Positions 16,902-26,135 of a DNA stretch of 64,000 nt are shown here, piece by piece (within the stretch, counting starts at the first letter, position 1; the number at the start of each line of letters is the position of its first letter). Made by a program: the position numbers and the translations under genes. Source of the stretch: an uncultured SAR86 cluster bacterium (lineage in GTDB: Bacteria; Pseudomonadota; Gammaproteobacteria; Magnimaribacterales; D2472). The notes below the pieces were generated by a model. The model saw only the letters and a list, made by a program, of their open reading frames with translations. It made no database searches and had not been told where the DNA came from. The DNA lies in assembly GCA_902628925.1 (NCBI GenBank), contig CACOPA010000001.1:1-64000 (forward strand), read 5' to 3'.

Positions 16902-18364
16902 TCCAGCATCTCCATAGCATCAGCAAAAACTTTTGATTTTTGAACACACTCTTGCCACTCATTTTCTGGAACAGAGTCTGCTACAACGCCTGCCCCGGCA
17001 CCAACATGAATAAGCCCATCCTTAATTACTGCAGTTCTTATAGCAATAGCTGTATCCATATTTCCATCCCAAGAAATATAACCAACTGCTCCCCCATAAA
17101 TACCACGCGAGCTGGGTTCAAGCTCATGAATTATTTCCATGGCTCTTATTTTTGGAGCACCAGAAAGAGTTCCGGCTGGAAGCGAAGCCTTCATCGCATC
17201 CAAATAAGTAAGGTCATCTTTTAATCTGCCTACAACATTTGAAGTTATGTGCATTACGTGGGAGAACTTCTCGATGATCATTTTTTCTGTAACTTTGACG
17301 GACCCAAATTGCGCTACCTTACCAACATCATTCCTTCCTAAGTCAATTAACATCAAATGTTCTGCTATTTCTTTGGGATCATTAATAAGTTTTTCAGCCA
17401 AGATTTTATCTTCTTCCTCAGAAATACCCCTTTTAATGGTCCCTGCGATTGGTCTAACAGTAACCTCCTTGTCTTGCAATCTAACCAATATTTCCGGAGA
17501 GGCACCAACAATATTACAGTCCCCGAAATTAAGATAATACATATACGGGGATGGATTAAGTTTACGAATTGCTCGATACAATTCCAAAGGATCATGCTTA
17601 AATTCAGCAAAAAAGTCTTGGGCCAAAACAACTTGCATCACATCTCCAGCCTTTATATACGACTTAATTTTTTCTACAGAGCTTAAATAATCTTCCTTAG
17701 TAAAATTTGAACTGAATGCAAATTTATTTTTAACTTCTTTTAGCTCTTGAAAACTTTGTTGGTCATGTTCATTTAACAACTCAGTTAATTGCTCAAGATC
17801 CTTTAATGCATCTTCATATTTTTTTTGTTGAGGATTTACATTGACAATGACTTCAATAGTTTTACTGAAATTATCAAAAACGATTAACTTTTCAGCTTTA
17901 ATCAAATAAATTTCAGGCATGTGTTCATCAAATTTCGATGGTTTATCTGAAAGATCAAATATCTTTTTCTCGGCATACTTTGAACTTTCATAAGCAAAAA
18001 ATCCTACATAGCCGCCATAAAATCTTGGCATATCTTTTTCATTCAGTGCCTTTTGTTTTTTTATCTGATCAGCAATTACATCAAGCGGTTTAGATGAGGT
18101 GACTTTTTTGCTTCGGCCCTGCTCAATTATCTTAATTTCATCATGGTGCACCTGAATAGAATCACTGCAATCAAACCCAATGATTGAATATTGAGCCCAT
18201 TGATCTCCACCCTCAACGGATTCAAGCAAGAAACTGTCCTCAAAGTTTCTTACTTTTTTGAAAAGGCTAATAGGATCTTGGTACTGAGTTTGAATTTTTT
18301 GCTTCATTGGGACAACTGTGTAACCCTCGACAGCTAGTTCACTGAACTTTTCCTTATCCATCAT
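16898..18364 (-). CDS. trpE: anthranilate synthase component I
   Basis: A 488-residue chorismate-utilising enzyme making anthranilate. C-terminal catalytic motifs: GDVMQVVLAQDF, PSPYMYYLNFGD, RPIAGTIKRG, IDLGRNDVG, SLPAGTLSGAPKIRAMEII and GGAVGYISWDGNMDTAIAIR. The two start Met codons are adjacent and not distinguishable. It lies 5 bp after the DUF192 gene, so no trp leader or attenuator fits there. Confidence 0.97.
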   Translation of the reverse strand: MMDKEKFSELAVEGYTVVPMKQKIQTQYQDPISLFKKVRNFEDSFLLESVEGGDQWAQYSIIGFDCSDSIQVHHDEIKIIEQGRSKKVTSSKPLDVIADQIKKQKALNEKDMPRFYGGYVGFFAYESSKYAEKKIFDLSDKPSKFDEHMPEIYLIKAEKLIVFDNFSKTIEVIVNVNPQQKKYEDALKDLEQLTELLNEHDQQSFQELKEVKNKFAFSSNFTKEDYLSSVEKIKSYIKAGDVMQVVLAQDFFAEFKHDPLELYRAIRKLNPSPYMYYLNFGDCNIVGASPEILVRLQDKEVTVRPIAGTIKRGISEEEDKILAEKLINDPKEIAEHLMLIDLGRNDVGKVAQFGSVKVTEKMIIEKFSHVMHITSNVVGRLKDDLTYLDAMKASLPAGTLSGAPKIRAMEIIHELEPSSRGIYGGAVGYISWDGNMDTAIAIRTAVIKDGLIHVGAGAGVVADSVPENEWQECVQKSKVFADAMEMLD

Positions 18365-18369
18365 TATCG

Positions 18370-18801
18370 TTAGTTAATTTTGAGTTGCTGTCCCACACCT
18401 ATTTTATTATTTTGAAACCATCCTTGTTTCATCTCTAGGGCCATTCTTGCCTTTTGATTTGAGCAAACAGATTTCTCTGAAAAAGGCTTAAGATCATGAA
18501 TCTCTAAAATATGTCCACTTTTAGAGAGATAAGCAACGCTTAGTGGGATACTGGTATTTTTCATCCACATACATCTTGTATCAGAATTAGGCCAAATAAA
18601 TATCATGCCTTGATTTTGGTCCAATTGGTCCCGGAACATTAACCCTCGCTTCCTCTTACTATCTGTATTAGCAATTTCAAGGTCTAAATTAATTTTGGTA
18701 TCTATAAAAACTGCCTCGACTGCTAAAAGAGGTAAGCTTCCAAATATTAGAGTCAGTAAGCTAAGAGATTTTATCTCTAAAATCGCTGATCGTTTCCTCA
18801 T
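18370..18801 (-). CDS. DUF192 family exported protein
   Basis: I place the start at the ATG giving MRKRSAILEIKSLSLLTLIF, which forms a signal peptide ending near LLAVEA; this overlaps the rpe 3' end by 41 bp. An upstream in-frame ATG at 18864 would lie deeper inside rpe. The mature domain has the DUF192 motifs KRKRGLMFRDQL, GMIFIWPNSD and MWMKNTSIPLSVAYL, ending in KIGVGQQLKI. The family is periplasmic with unknown function. It sits between rpe and trpE in a probable operon. Confidence 0.85.
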   Translation of the reverse strand: MRKRSAILEIKSLSLLTLIFGSLPLLAVEAVFIDTKINLDLEIANTDSKRKRGLMFRDQLDQNQGMIFIWPNSDTRCMWMKNTSIPLSVAYLSKSGHILEIHDLKPFSEKSVCSNQKARMALEMKQGWFQNNKIGVGQQLKIN

Positions 18802-19420
18802 AGTTTTCAGATCCAAATATTGCTGAGCCTGCAACAAAAACATTGGCTCCTGCATTATAAACATCTGCTATTGTGTCAAGATTGATTCCGCCGTCAACTT
18901 CCAAATCAATATCTTTTCCTGATGCATTAATTAAGTCGCGAACAGTTTTAATCTTATTAAGTGTATTAGAAATAAATTTTTGTCCACCAAAGCCAGGATT
19001 TACGCTCATAAGCAATACCAAGTCCAATTCATCAATAATATTTTCAAGCACACTGACAGGTGTAGCAGGATTAAGAACTAGACCTGCCTTGCATCCGGTG
19101 TCTTTGATAAGGCTTATTGTTCTAGAGATATGCTTTGATGCTTCAGGATGAAAGCTTATAAGGTCTGCACCAGCGTCTGCAAAAGATTTTGCTAGCTCAT
19201 CCACTGGCTCTATCATTAAATGCACATCAATAAAATCCTCAATTCCATCTTCACGCAGGGATTTGCAGACTAATGGTCCAATTGTTAGATTAGGGACATA
19301 GTGGTTATCCATTACATCAAAATGAATCCAATCAGCACCAGCACTCATTACTGAGCGGACTTCTTCTCCTAGCCTTGAAAAATTAGCAGAAAGTATTGAA
19401 GGAGCTATTATGGTTTTCAT
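18761..19420 (-). CDS. rpe: ribulose-phosphate 3-epimerase
   Basis: A 219-residue TIM-barrel epimerase of the pentose phosphate pathway. Motifs: APSILSANFSRLGEEV, WIHFDVMDNHYVPNLTIGP, VHLMIEPVDE, VLLMSVNPGFGGQKFI and DLEVDGGINLDT, giving the metal-binding His and Asp residues. Its position close upstream of trpE recalls the rpe-gph-trpE arrangement of other gammaproteobacteria, with gph missing and a DUF192 gene in its place. Confidence 0.97.
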   Translation of the reverse strand: MKTIIAPSILSANFSRLGEEVRSVMSAGADWIHFDVMDNHYVPNLTIGPLVCKSLREDGIEDFIDVHLMIEPVDELAKSFADAGADLISFHPEASKHISRTISLIKDTGCKAGLVLNPATPVSVLENIIDELDLVLLMSVNPGFGGQKFISNTLNKIKTVRDLINASGKDIDLEVDGGINLDTIADVYNAGANVFVAGSAIFGSENYEETISDFRDKIS

Positions 19421-19424
19421 ATTT

Positions 19425-20090
19425 TTAATTCTCGTCTTTTACCAGCTTCCTTGCAAGTTCAAGAGTTTCAGGAGTCCCTATATCTACCCATAAATCGTTA
19501 CTAGTCGAGCCTGTTATTGATTGCTTTTTAATATTTGGTTTAAAAATAATATTCCAAATATCAAAAGGAAGTTTGTTATTTAAAAAAGGTTCTAAGATTT
19601 GTGGATGAATAAGTGAAATGCCAGACCAAGTTAGTTCATTAACCGATTTCAATGTGACAATGCCGTCAGAGAGACAAAAATCACCTGATGAATTATGCGA
19701 TGGATTTTCAACTCCAATAATATGTGCTGCATCAGTGATATCTGGGAGCAAATTGAAATTAATCTCAGTATGAATATCAGCATTGCACAGTATGAAAGGA
19801 TCATTGCCCAATCTTGAAAAAGCATTGATAAGTGCCCCCCCGGTACCGTATGGAAATGATTCCTTAATGAAGTGAATATTTTTTATACCAGATGTTTCAA
19901 TACAAGAAATGATTTGATCACCTAAATAAGAAACATTTATTAATATCTCATCGATCCCAAAATCTTTTAGTCTTCCAATAACATCTAAAATAATTGGTTG
20001 GTTAGCAACCTCAATCAACGGCTTTGGTATTTTATTTGTTAGCGGACGCAGTCTTTTGCCCTGGCCTGCAGCAAGTATCATGGCCTTCAT
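19425..20090 (-). CDS. murU: N-acetylmuramate alpha-1-phosphate uridylyltransferase (MurU)
   Basis: A 221-residue nucleotidyltransferase. It opens with MILAAGQGKRLRPLTNKIPK, the nucleotide-binding signature with catalytic Arg and Lys, and has FPYGTGGALINA and FILCNADIHTEIN (metal-binding Asp). The C-terminal DLWVDIGTPETLELARK is typical. With the adjoining kinase gene amgK (overlap 4 bp) it forms the recycling route from N-acetylmuramate to UDP-MurNAc that bypasses de novo synthesis and gives intrinsic fosfomycin tolerance in pseudomonads. The partner gene makes this more likely than a generic sugar nucleotidyltransferase. Confidence 0.88.
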   Translation of the reverse strand: MKAMILAAGQGKRLRPLTNKIPKPLIEVANQPIILDVIGRLKDFGIDEILINVSYLGDQIISCIETSGIKNIHFIKESFPYGTGGALINAFSRLGNDPFILCNADIHTEINFNLLPDITDAAHIIGVENPSHNSSGDFCLSDGIVTLKSVNELTWSGISLIHPQILEPFLNNKLPFDIWNIIFKPNIKKQSITGSTSNDLWVDIGTPETLELARKLVKDEN

Positions 20091-21085
20091 AAGACTTTAA
20101 TCCTTTCATTAAATTCTGGCAGTACTGTGTTTGACAAAAAGTTAGAAAGTTCACTCTCACCAATTTCATTAGCAACAGTTGCTGAATTAGAAATAATTCT
20201 TGGCAAATCCATGATTCTAAATTTTTTATTCTTATGGATATATAAACTAGTTAGCGTTCCCATTATTCTAAGATTTCTTTGCAGGGCTCCCCATAAAGCA
20301 TATTCGTAAACCTCTTCTCCGGATAAATCAAACTTTGATAATTGAGCAAATTTATTTGAATATGAACTCACTAACTCTAAATTAATTTCATAATAATGAT
20401 CAATCAAGATTCCTGCCAGGTCGATCCCAATTGGTCCAAAACCTAGATCTTGAAAGTCTAATAAAATAATTTCTTCATCAGCGCCCATGTGCAAATTTCT
20501 TCTCTCAAAATCGTAATGGCAGTTTGCCCACTTTTGATCTAATAATTTGGGAATCATTCTCTTGTATAAGTCTTTATATCCAGAATACATATCAAGATCT
20601 AGAAACTCTTTACAAAGAATTTTTGAAAACTTTTTAGCATGTGACTCAAGACCCATTTCAAATGTTGTATCTAAATTAACTAGATTTGCCGACTGCATAT
20701 CATTCAGAAGTAAAAGAACTTTTTCTACGATGTTATTTTTTTGATAAAAATCTGGGACATCCAACAAGTTACAATCGCCTATATCCTCTAAAGCAGTGAA
20801 GTTTGAGTCCTCATCGTATTTCAAAATTTCTGGAACCCTTACATTGGCATTCTTTAATTCTTGTGCTCTTTGAATAAATGTTGGGTGGCCATTAATAGTA
20901 GATGGATCAAAACACACTACAAATGTGCCTTGATCATGACTGGCTCTGAAATATCTTCTGCCGCTTGCCTCCTCAATGAGAGGTTGGATTGATCTTATAT
21001 CCTCATGAAATGACTTTGCAAAACTGAGAGCTCTACTTTCTAAGTTATCAGCTATTTTTAATTTCCTCAGGCAGGGGCGTGTCAT
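20087..21085 (-). CDS. amgK: N-acetylmuramate/N-acetylglucosamine kinase (AmgK)
   Basis: An aminoglycoside-phosphotransferase-fold kinase. Key residues are in CHYDFERRNLHMG (catalytic Asp and metal-binding Asn) and ILLDFQDLGFGPIGIDLAG (DFG-like Asp). The N-terminal EEASGRRYFRAS is typical of AmgK. The first ATG (complement of 21083-21085) gives about 332 residues and overlaps the SDR gene by 38 bp; a TTG lies 9 bp further upstream, and the true start may be closer to the SDR stop at 21048. It acts before MurU in cell-wall recycling. Confidence 0.87.
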   Translation of the reverse strand: MTRPCLRKLKIADNLESRALSFAKSFHEDIRSIQPLIEEASGRRYFRASHDQGTFVVCFDPSTINGHPTFIQRAQELKNANVRVPEILKYDEDSNFTALEDIGDCNLLDVPDFYQKNNIVEKVLLLLNDMQSANLVNLDTTFEMGLESHAKKFSKILCKEFLDLDMYSGYKDLYKRMIPKLLDQKWANCHYDFERRNLHMGADEEIILLDFQDLGFGPIGIDLAGILIDHYYEINLELVSSYSNKFAQLSKFDLSGEEVYEYALWGALQRNLRIMGTLTSLYIHKNKKFRIMDLPRIISNSATVANEIGESELSNFLSNTVLPEFNERIKVL

Positions 21086-21905
21086 CAGGCACAAAGAAAT
21101 CGGGAGCTAACTTGTCAAAACTTACGTCAGCATACTTTGTAAAATCCTTAACACCTGATTCATGCAACACCAAGTCATCAATACAAAAGTTGCCTGTAAA
21201 CTCTTTAGAGTCTTTGATGAAAATTTCATAAGCAGCATCTGCCATAATCTCAGGCTTTCTTGATATGTTCATCAATTCCTCACCGCCTAAAACATTTTTT
21301 ACTGCAGCAGTTGCAATTGCGGTTCTGGGCCATAATCCATTTACTGCAATCCCATCAGCTTTTAATTCTTCAGCCATACCGAGCACACACATACTCATCG
21401 TAAATTTTGCCATGGTGTATGCAAGGTGAGGCCCAAACCATTTTGCTTTCATATCCAGAGGCGGGGCTAGATTAAGAATATGGGGGTTGGAGGATTTCTT
21501 AAGATGAGGAATACAATATTTACTAACCAAGTAGGTTCCTCTTCCATTGATTTGGTGCATCAAATCATATCGTTTCATATCTGTATCTGGCGTTTTAGTT
21601 AGTGAAATAGCAGAAGCATTGTTTACACAAATATCAATCCCTCCAAAATGAGAGGCCGTTTCTTCAACTGCCTTGAGAACATTTTCTTCGTCTCTGACAT
21701 CTAGAACTAGTGGTAATGCTTCACCTCCTGCTTCAATAATTTCTTCAGCTGCGGTAAATATAGTTCCAGGAAGTTTTGGATGAGGTTCAGCCGTTTTTGC
21801 AGCTAAAACAACCTTGGCTCCATCTCTAGCAGCCCTCTTCCCGATCTCAAGACCGATGCCTCTGCTGCCCCCAGTAATAAATACAACTTTATTAGCTAAA
21901 CTCAT
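21048..21905 (-). CDS. short-chain dehydrogenase, HSDL2-like
   Basis: A 285-residue SDR. The cofactor motif TGGSRGIG is at residues 11-18, NNAS near 96, and the active-site YTMAK at about 163. SDRs with the NLAPPLDMKAKWF segment before the active site match the hydroxysteroid dehydrogenase-like 2 group, linked in other organisms to fatty-acid metabolism. Ribosome site GAGGAA precedes the ATG. A perfect inverted repeat lies upstream (21932-21956), shared with the divergent isomerase gene. The substrate is unknown. Confidence 0.8.
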   Translation of the reverse strand: MSLANKVVFITGGSRGIGLEIGKRAARDGAKVVLAAKTAEPHPKLPGTIFTAAEEIIEAGGEALPLVLDVRDEENVLKAVEETASHFGGIDICVNNASAISLTKTPDTDMKRYDLMHQINGRGTYLVSKYCIPHLKKSSNPHILNLAPPLDMKAKWFGPHLAYTMAKFTMSMCVLGMAEELKADGIAVNGLWPRTAIATAAVKNVLGGEELMNISRKPEIMADAAYEIFIKDSKEFTGNFCIDDLVLHESGVKDFTKYADVSFDKLAPDFFVPDDTPLPEEIKNS

Positions 21906-21931
21906 TTACGTTCCTCATTTATGTTTAAATC

Positions 21932-21956
21932 GATTATGATTATAACAATCATAATC
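21932..21956. promoter_or_regulatory. perfect 10-bp inverted repeat, candidate operator between divergent genes
   Basis: GATTATGATT (21932-21941) and AATCATAATC (21947-21956) are exact reverse complements around a 5-bp spacer ATAAC. The site lies in the 61-bp gap between the SDR start (21905, minus) and the isomerase start (21967, plus). A minus-strand TATAAT (complement of 21939-21944) and a plus-strand CATAAT (21950-21955) fall inside it, so a bound dimeric regulator would cover both promoters. No regulator gene is adjacent. The repeat is certain; the operator role is inferred. Confidence 0.6.
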
Positions 21957-21966
21957 TGTAACCATA

Positions 21967-22557
21967 ATGAAAATTACTTTTATTTACGATATTGCCAGTC
22001 CAAATGCATACCTATGTCATAGAGTTATTCCTGAGTTTGAAAAAAAGCATAATGTAGAAATTGAATACTTGCCTTGCTTACTGGGCGGCATATTTAAACT
22101 CACCAATAATCAGCCTCCATGGATGGCATTTGCTGAAATAACAAATAAATCCGGTTATATGAATATTGAGATGGACAGGTTCATGAGGTTTCATAAAATT
22201 TCTGAATTTAAGCTTAATCCTCATTTCCCAATTAATACTGTGACTATTCAAAGAGGCCTTCTGGCTGCAAAAAAGCTGGATTGTGAAAAAGAGTACATTG
22301 ATGAAGTTGCTAAGGGCATGTGGGAAGAAGAGGTAAATCTTGGAGATAAAGAAATTTTAGAAGAGTTCTTAACTAAAAAAAGCCTGCCTGGAAAAGATAT
22401 TCTCGAGCTAACTAGTGACGATCAGATCAAGCAACAACTTATTGAGAATACACAAAAAGCAGTTGATGCAGGTGTTTTTGGGGTGCCTACTTTTATATTG
22501 AATGAAGAAGTATTTTTTGGAAAAGAGGCTCTCAGAGAAATCCCAGATTTTTTATAA
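21967..22557 (+). CDS. 2-hydroxychromene-2-carboxylate isomerase / DsbA-like thioredoxin-fold protein
   Basis: A 196-residue protein of the kappa-class GST/HCCA isomerase family. It opens with MKITFIYDIASPNAYLCHRV, where the active-site Ser of the family aligns with SPNAYL and no CxxC is present. The C-terminal GVFGVPTFILNEEVFFGKEA is the conserved cis-Pro region. Members isomerise 2-hydroxychromene-2-carboxylate in naphthalene breakdown or act as glutathione-linked isomerases. It is divergent from an SDR across a shared inverted repeat, suggesting a joint pathway. Confidence 0.82.
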   Translation: MKITFIYDIASPNAYLCHRVIPEFEKKHNVEIEYLPCLLGGIFKLTNNQPPWMAFAEITNKSGYMNIEMDRFMRFHKISEFKLNPHFPINTVTIQRGLLAAKKLDCEKEYIDEVAKGMWEEEVNLGDKEILEEFLTKKSLPGKDILELTSDDQIKQQLIENTQKAVDAGVFGVPTFILNEEVFFGKEALREIPDFL

Positions 22558-22602
22558 GGTTATAAAACTATTTGAGGAAAAAGCTTTCTAATCTATTTAT
22601 AG

Positions 22603-24876
22603 ATGAAGATTATGGTTAGATCTTTTGTGTGTTCAGTTTATGTGCTGGCTGTTTGTGTTGCCCATCCAATACAAGCAAATGATGAATGCCTTGTTAATGA
22701 TGGCCTCATGGATGAGATTCCATCTCTTAATAATCAAACCACTATTAATGCTGGATCCATTCAGGTTCTAAGTGATGCAAGGCTTGAGCTTAAAAATGGA
22801 TTCGAAATCAAGCTTGAAGATTTGAATGTAAATGGAGATCAAGCAGTTTTTAATAAGAATAAGAATTCAATAAATGAGATTCTTAATGGTTTTATATCGG
22901 GTCAGAACTATGTATCTAAATTTAAAAAAGGTTCAATTAATCCTATAACTGATGAGGCTATTTTGGAATCTGGCGAGGTTTCATTTAGAAATCGAAATAT
23001 TAAATTTGGATTTAAAGAGCTCAAAGAAAGCACCCAAGATATGTTTAAGATCATCAACACCTCCTTCACATCTTGCACGGATACACAAAAAGGCTGGGAA
23101 GTTACAGCTGATGAAGTCCAGCTGAATGACAAATCTGGAAGAGGACTATTAAAGAACGTAAAAGTTAAGTTATTTGATACAACAGTTTTTGGTTTTCCTG
23201 TTATTCCGTTTACAGCTACAAATAAAAGAACAAGCGGTTTTTTAGAGCCTGAAATAGCATTTTCCAGTGATGGATGGGATGCTTACCTCCCAATTTATAT
23301 TGTTACATCAGAAAAATCTGATCTTACCTTTGCTCCCAGAACCATCAATGACCGAGGGAATGGATTTGAACTAAATCTAAGAAACCTCTCTGGATTTAAT
23401 CAAAATAATATTGATGTAATTAAGATAAATAATGATAAACAAATTTCTGAAGCCTCCAACAAAGATCGATGGGCATATGCGATTGATCATAAGTATGATT
23501 TTGGCAAATTAAATATGCAGATTGAATGGTCTAAAACTTCTGATCCTTTGGTTTTAAATGATATTGAAACAAATTTTAATAAAGCCATCGATCGGAGGAC
23601 ACATTTTTTACCACAGAAGGTAGCAGTTGATTTTCCATTAATTGGAGGTAAATTCAAAATCCATAAAGAAAGCTATCAAATCATTAATCCGCTATTCCCA
23701 TATGAACTCAATAAATCTCCAGCAGCAAACTTTTCAATAGAAAAGATATTTGGAGCCACTAGCTTCTCACTTAATCTTGATAGCAGTAAATTTTCCATCG
23801 ACAGGGTACCACTAAAATTTTATAGCGCTCTTACCAATGCAAATGGGCTTTTAGATAAGTTTGATACTGGTAAAAGGAATTTTGCTTCTGCGAAAATGAA
23901 AACAGTACTCAATAATAGATCTTATATTGCAGAAATTGAAAATGAATTAATCTATAAAGATTATGATCAGGATAGTGGAAAAAATTATGATGATTCTTTT
24001 ATTAAATCAAAGATCACTTTCAGAAAGTATTTCTCGAAGAGAGATAACTTCAAGCAAACCAATTTTGAGTTATTAAGTGGATTTGGATACACAAATTATA
24101 GAGATCAATCCAGCTTGCCTGTTTTCGATTCACAATTTCTTTTTGGTAGTAGTCATGCTCTTTTTTCAAATTCAAGGTTTCTAGGGCTTGATAGAATCAT
24201 TGATGAAAAATATCTTTTTATAGGATTCAAGCACCTTTTAGATACTCAAAACTATAAGGTCAAAACTAACTTTGGTTTAAAAGAGAGGCTTGAGCCAAGT
24301 AAAGTTCTTAACAATATTTATGGCTCAGATTCTGAAAGAGACATTGCAACGTTTAATTCTTCCTTTCACGCAAATAATAATTTGTCGTTTGATATTGGAG
24401 CAACCTACGATCAAGATAATAGAAGATTAGAGAGAAGTGAGCTTGCATTCGGATTTGCAAACGAAAAATCAAAGCTTCTATTGGCTAAAAAGTTTTTACG
24501 TGGAAATGTCGCTCTTAACCTACAAAACCTCAATTATTATGAATTTGGATTTGAAAGAGAATTTACAAGTTCTTGGAAAGTTATTTCAGGGTTCAAGCGG
24601 GATCAAGGGATGAAAAAAAATATTGATGCTTTTTTAGGCCTTGGCTTTGAGAGCTGTTGTTTAGGTCTTAGACTCTATGTATCAGATAAAAGATTGATTG
24701 ATACAAAAACCTTGTTTGAGGTTAGTCAACTCAATGAAAATGAGATTTATGCATGGAAAGAAATGATTTCTCTTGAAAACAAAAGTAGAATCACCTTTGA
24801 ATTTGAGTTAAAAGGATTAAGCAGTAAGAAAAATAAACTTACTCGCTTCTTTCAAAAATCAATTTTAAACTTATAA
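22603..24876 (+). CDS. lptD: LPS-assembly outer-membrane protein LptD
   Basis: A 757-residue outer-membrane protein that inserts LPS with LptE. There is an N-terminal signal (residues 1-25, ending near IQA), a periplasmic OstA-like jellyroll (about 40-190), then the beta-barrel. The four cysteines expected for the interdomain disulfides are at about 29, 158, 685 and 686 (ESCCLG). NKRTSGFLEPEIAFSSDGWD marks the start of the barrel. A second ATG, 9 bp in, is also possible. It starts the conserved lptD-surA-pdxA-rsmA-apaH run. Confidence 0.95.
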   Translation: MKIMVRSFVCSVYVLAVCVAHPIQANDECLVNDGLMDEIPSLNNQTTINAGSIQVLSDARLELKNGFEIKLEDLNVNGDQAVFNKNKNSINEILNGFISGQNYVSKFKKGSINPITDEAILESGEVSFRNRNIKFGFKELKESTQDMFKIINTSFTSCTDTQKGWEVTADEVQLNDKSGRGLLKNVKVKLFDTTVFGFPVIPFTATNKRTSGFLEPEIAFSSDGWDAYLPIYIVTSEKSDLTFAPRTINDRGNGFELNLRNLSGFNQNNIDVIKINNDKQISEASNKDRWAYAIDHKYDFGKLNMQIEWSKTSDPLVLNDIETNFNKAIDRRTHFLPQKVAVDFPLIGGKFKIHKESYQIINPLFPYELNKSPAANFSIEKIFGATSFSLNLDSSKFSIDRVPLKFYSALTNANGLLDKFDTGKRNFASAKMKTVLNNRSYIAEIENELIYKDYDQDSGKNYDDSFIKSKITFRKYFSKRDNFKQTNFELLSGFGYTNYRDQSSLPVFDSQFLFGSSHALFSNSRFLGLDRIIDEKYLFIGFKHLLDTQNYKVKTNFGLKERLEPSKVLNNIYGSDSERDIATFNSSFHANNNLSFDIGATYDQDNRRLERSELAFGFANEKSKLLLAKKFLRGNVALNLQNLNYYEFGFEREFTSSWKVISGFKRDQGMKKNIDAFLGLGFESCCLGLRLYVSDKRLIDTKTLFEVSQLNENEIYAWKEMISLENKSRITFEFELKGLSSKKNKLTRFFQKSILNL

Positions 24877-24881
24877 AGAAT

Positions 24882-26135
24882 ATGAAAAGGCTTAAGAATT
24901 TACTATTTCTACCCATTTTTATTGCAGGGACAGTTAGTTCTGCAGAAATAACTTTAGACAGGATTGCTATCATCGTTGGTGACGGAGTAGTTTTGGAGTC
25001 TCAAGTCAACAAAATGTTAAATACATTCAAACAAAGAGCGATTCAGCAAAATCAAGGAGATCGGCTGCCCCCAGACAGCGTGTTGATTGAGCAAGTAAGA
25101 GAAAGGCTTATTATCGAAGAACTTCAACTGCAGTCTGGAAGAAGGGCTGGGGTTCGAATAGGTGATGCCGAACTAAATGAATATGTCGCTGATGTTGCTG
25201 GTCAAAATAATCTTTCTGTAGATGCATTCATCGATACAATTGAAGCTCAAGGCGAATCATATCCTGAGTTTCGAGAACAACTTAGAAAAGAGTTGATTAT
25301 TCAAAGAGTCCAAAGAGGTAAAGTTGGTAGTCAGATTATTATCACTGATCAAGAGTTAGATCGATTCTTAGAAACAGAAGAAGCAAAAGCACAGCTTTTG
25401 CCAGAACTACAATTGAATCAAATTCTAGTTAAGGACCTAAATACTGCAAATTCATTAAAAGAAGATTTGGCTTCAGGTAATGACTTTTTGGAATTGGCTA
25501 AACAAAATTCAATTGCATCAAACGCATCCTCTGGAGGAAATCTTGGATGGAGAAAAGCCAATGACTTACCTGACCTTTTTTTTGATGCAGTCAACAAGCA
25601 ACCGCGAGGCTTTATCAGCGAACCACTAAAGAGTGGTGCCGGCTATCACCTTATTCAACTGACAGATAAACGCGGTCCCTTTGTAGAGTATCAAGATCAA
25701 TGGAAAGTAAGACATATATTGATGACTCCTACCAAGTTAAGGGATGAGACATTTACCAAACAAGAACTTCAAGATGTACGAGAACGTCTTATCGATGGAG
25801 AAGAGTTTTCTTTATTAGCAAAAGAATTTTCAGAAGATCCGGGATCAGCCAATAAAGGCGGTGACCTCGATTGGCTTCCAATGGGTGCAACTGCTCCAGC
25901 ATTTGAAGCAATGATGCTCAAAACTCCAGTTGGCGAAGTATCAGAAGTTTTTGAATCTCAATTTGGCTTCCATTTTCTAGAAGTATTGGATAAAAGAAAT
26001 TACGACAGAACAATGGACATCGTTGAAGATAGAGCATACGGTGCTCTTTTTTCAAGAAAGTTCGATGAGGAATTAGAGAACTCGCTTCGTACAATGAGAG
26101 CAGAAGCATTCGTAGAAGTTAAAGAGCTAGATTGA
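24882..26135 (+). CDS. surA: periplasmic chaperone and peptidyl-prolyl isomerase SurA
   Basis: A 417-residue chaperone for outer-membrane proteins. It has a signal peptide (1-20), an N-terminal SurA domain with ITLDRIAIIVGDGVVLESQV, and two parvulin domains: LQLNQILV...SSGGNLGWRKANDLPDLF (about 175-270) and WKVRHILM...SANKGGDLDWLPMGATAP (about 285-385). It lies 5 bp after lptD, one of its main clients in other bacteria. Its stop overlaps the TTG start of pdxA. Confidence 0.97.
   Translation: MKRLKNLLFLPIFIAGTVSSAEITLDRIAIIVGDGVVLESQVNKMLNTFKQRAIQQNQGDRLPPDSVLIEQVRERLIIEELQLQSGRRAGVRIGDAELNEYVADVAGQNNLSVDAFIDTIEAQGESYPEFREQLRKELIIQRVQRGKVGSQIIITDQELDRFLETEEAKAQLLPELQLNQILVKDLNTANSLKEDLASGNDFLELAKQNSIASNASSGGNLGWRKANDLPDLFFDAVNKQPRGFISEPLKSGAGYHLIQLTDKRGPFVEYQDQWKVRHILMTPTKLRDETFTKQELQDVRERLIDGEEFSLLAKEFSEDPGSANKGGDLDWLPMGATAPAFEAMMLKTPVGEVSEVFESQFGFHFLEVLDKRNYDRTMDIVEDRAYGALFSRKFDEELENSLRTMRAEAFVEVKELD

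Noticed and set aside
16898-18369. Search for a trp leader peptide or attenuator before trpE
   Set aside because: Only 5 bp separate trpE from the upstream gene, and no Trp-rich short frame or paired hairpins are present.
18801-18864. Longer N-terminus for the DUF192 protein
   Set aside because: The extra residues are read inside rpe and would bury the signal peptide, so the later ATG is preferred.
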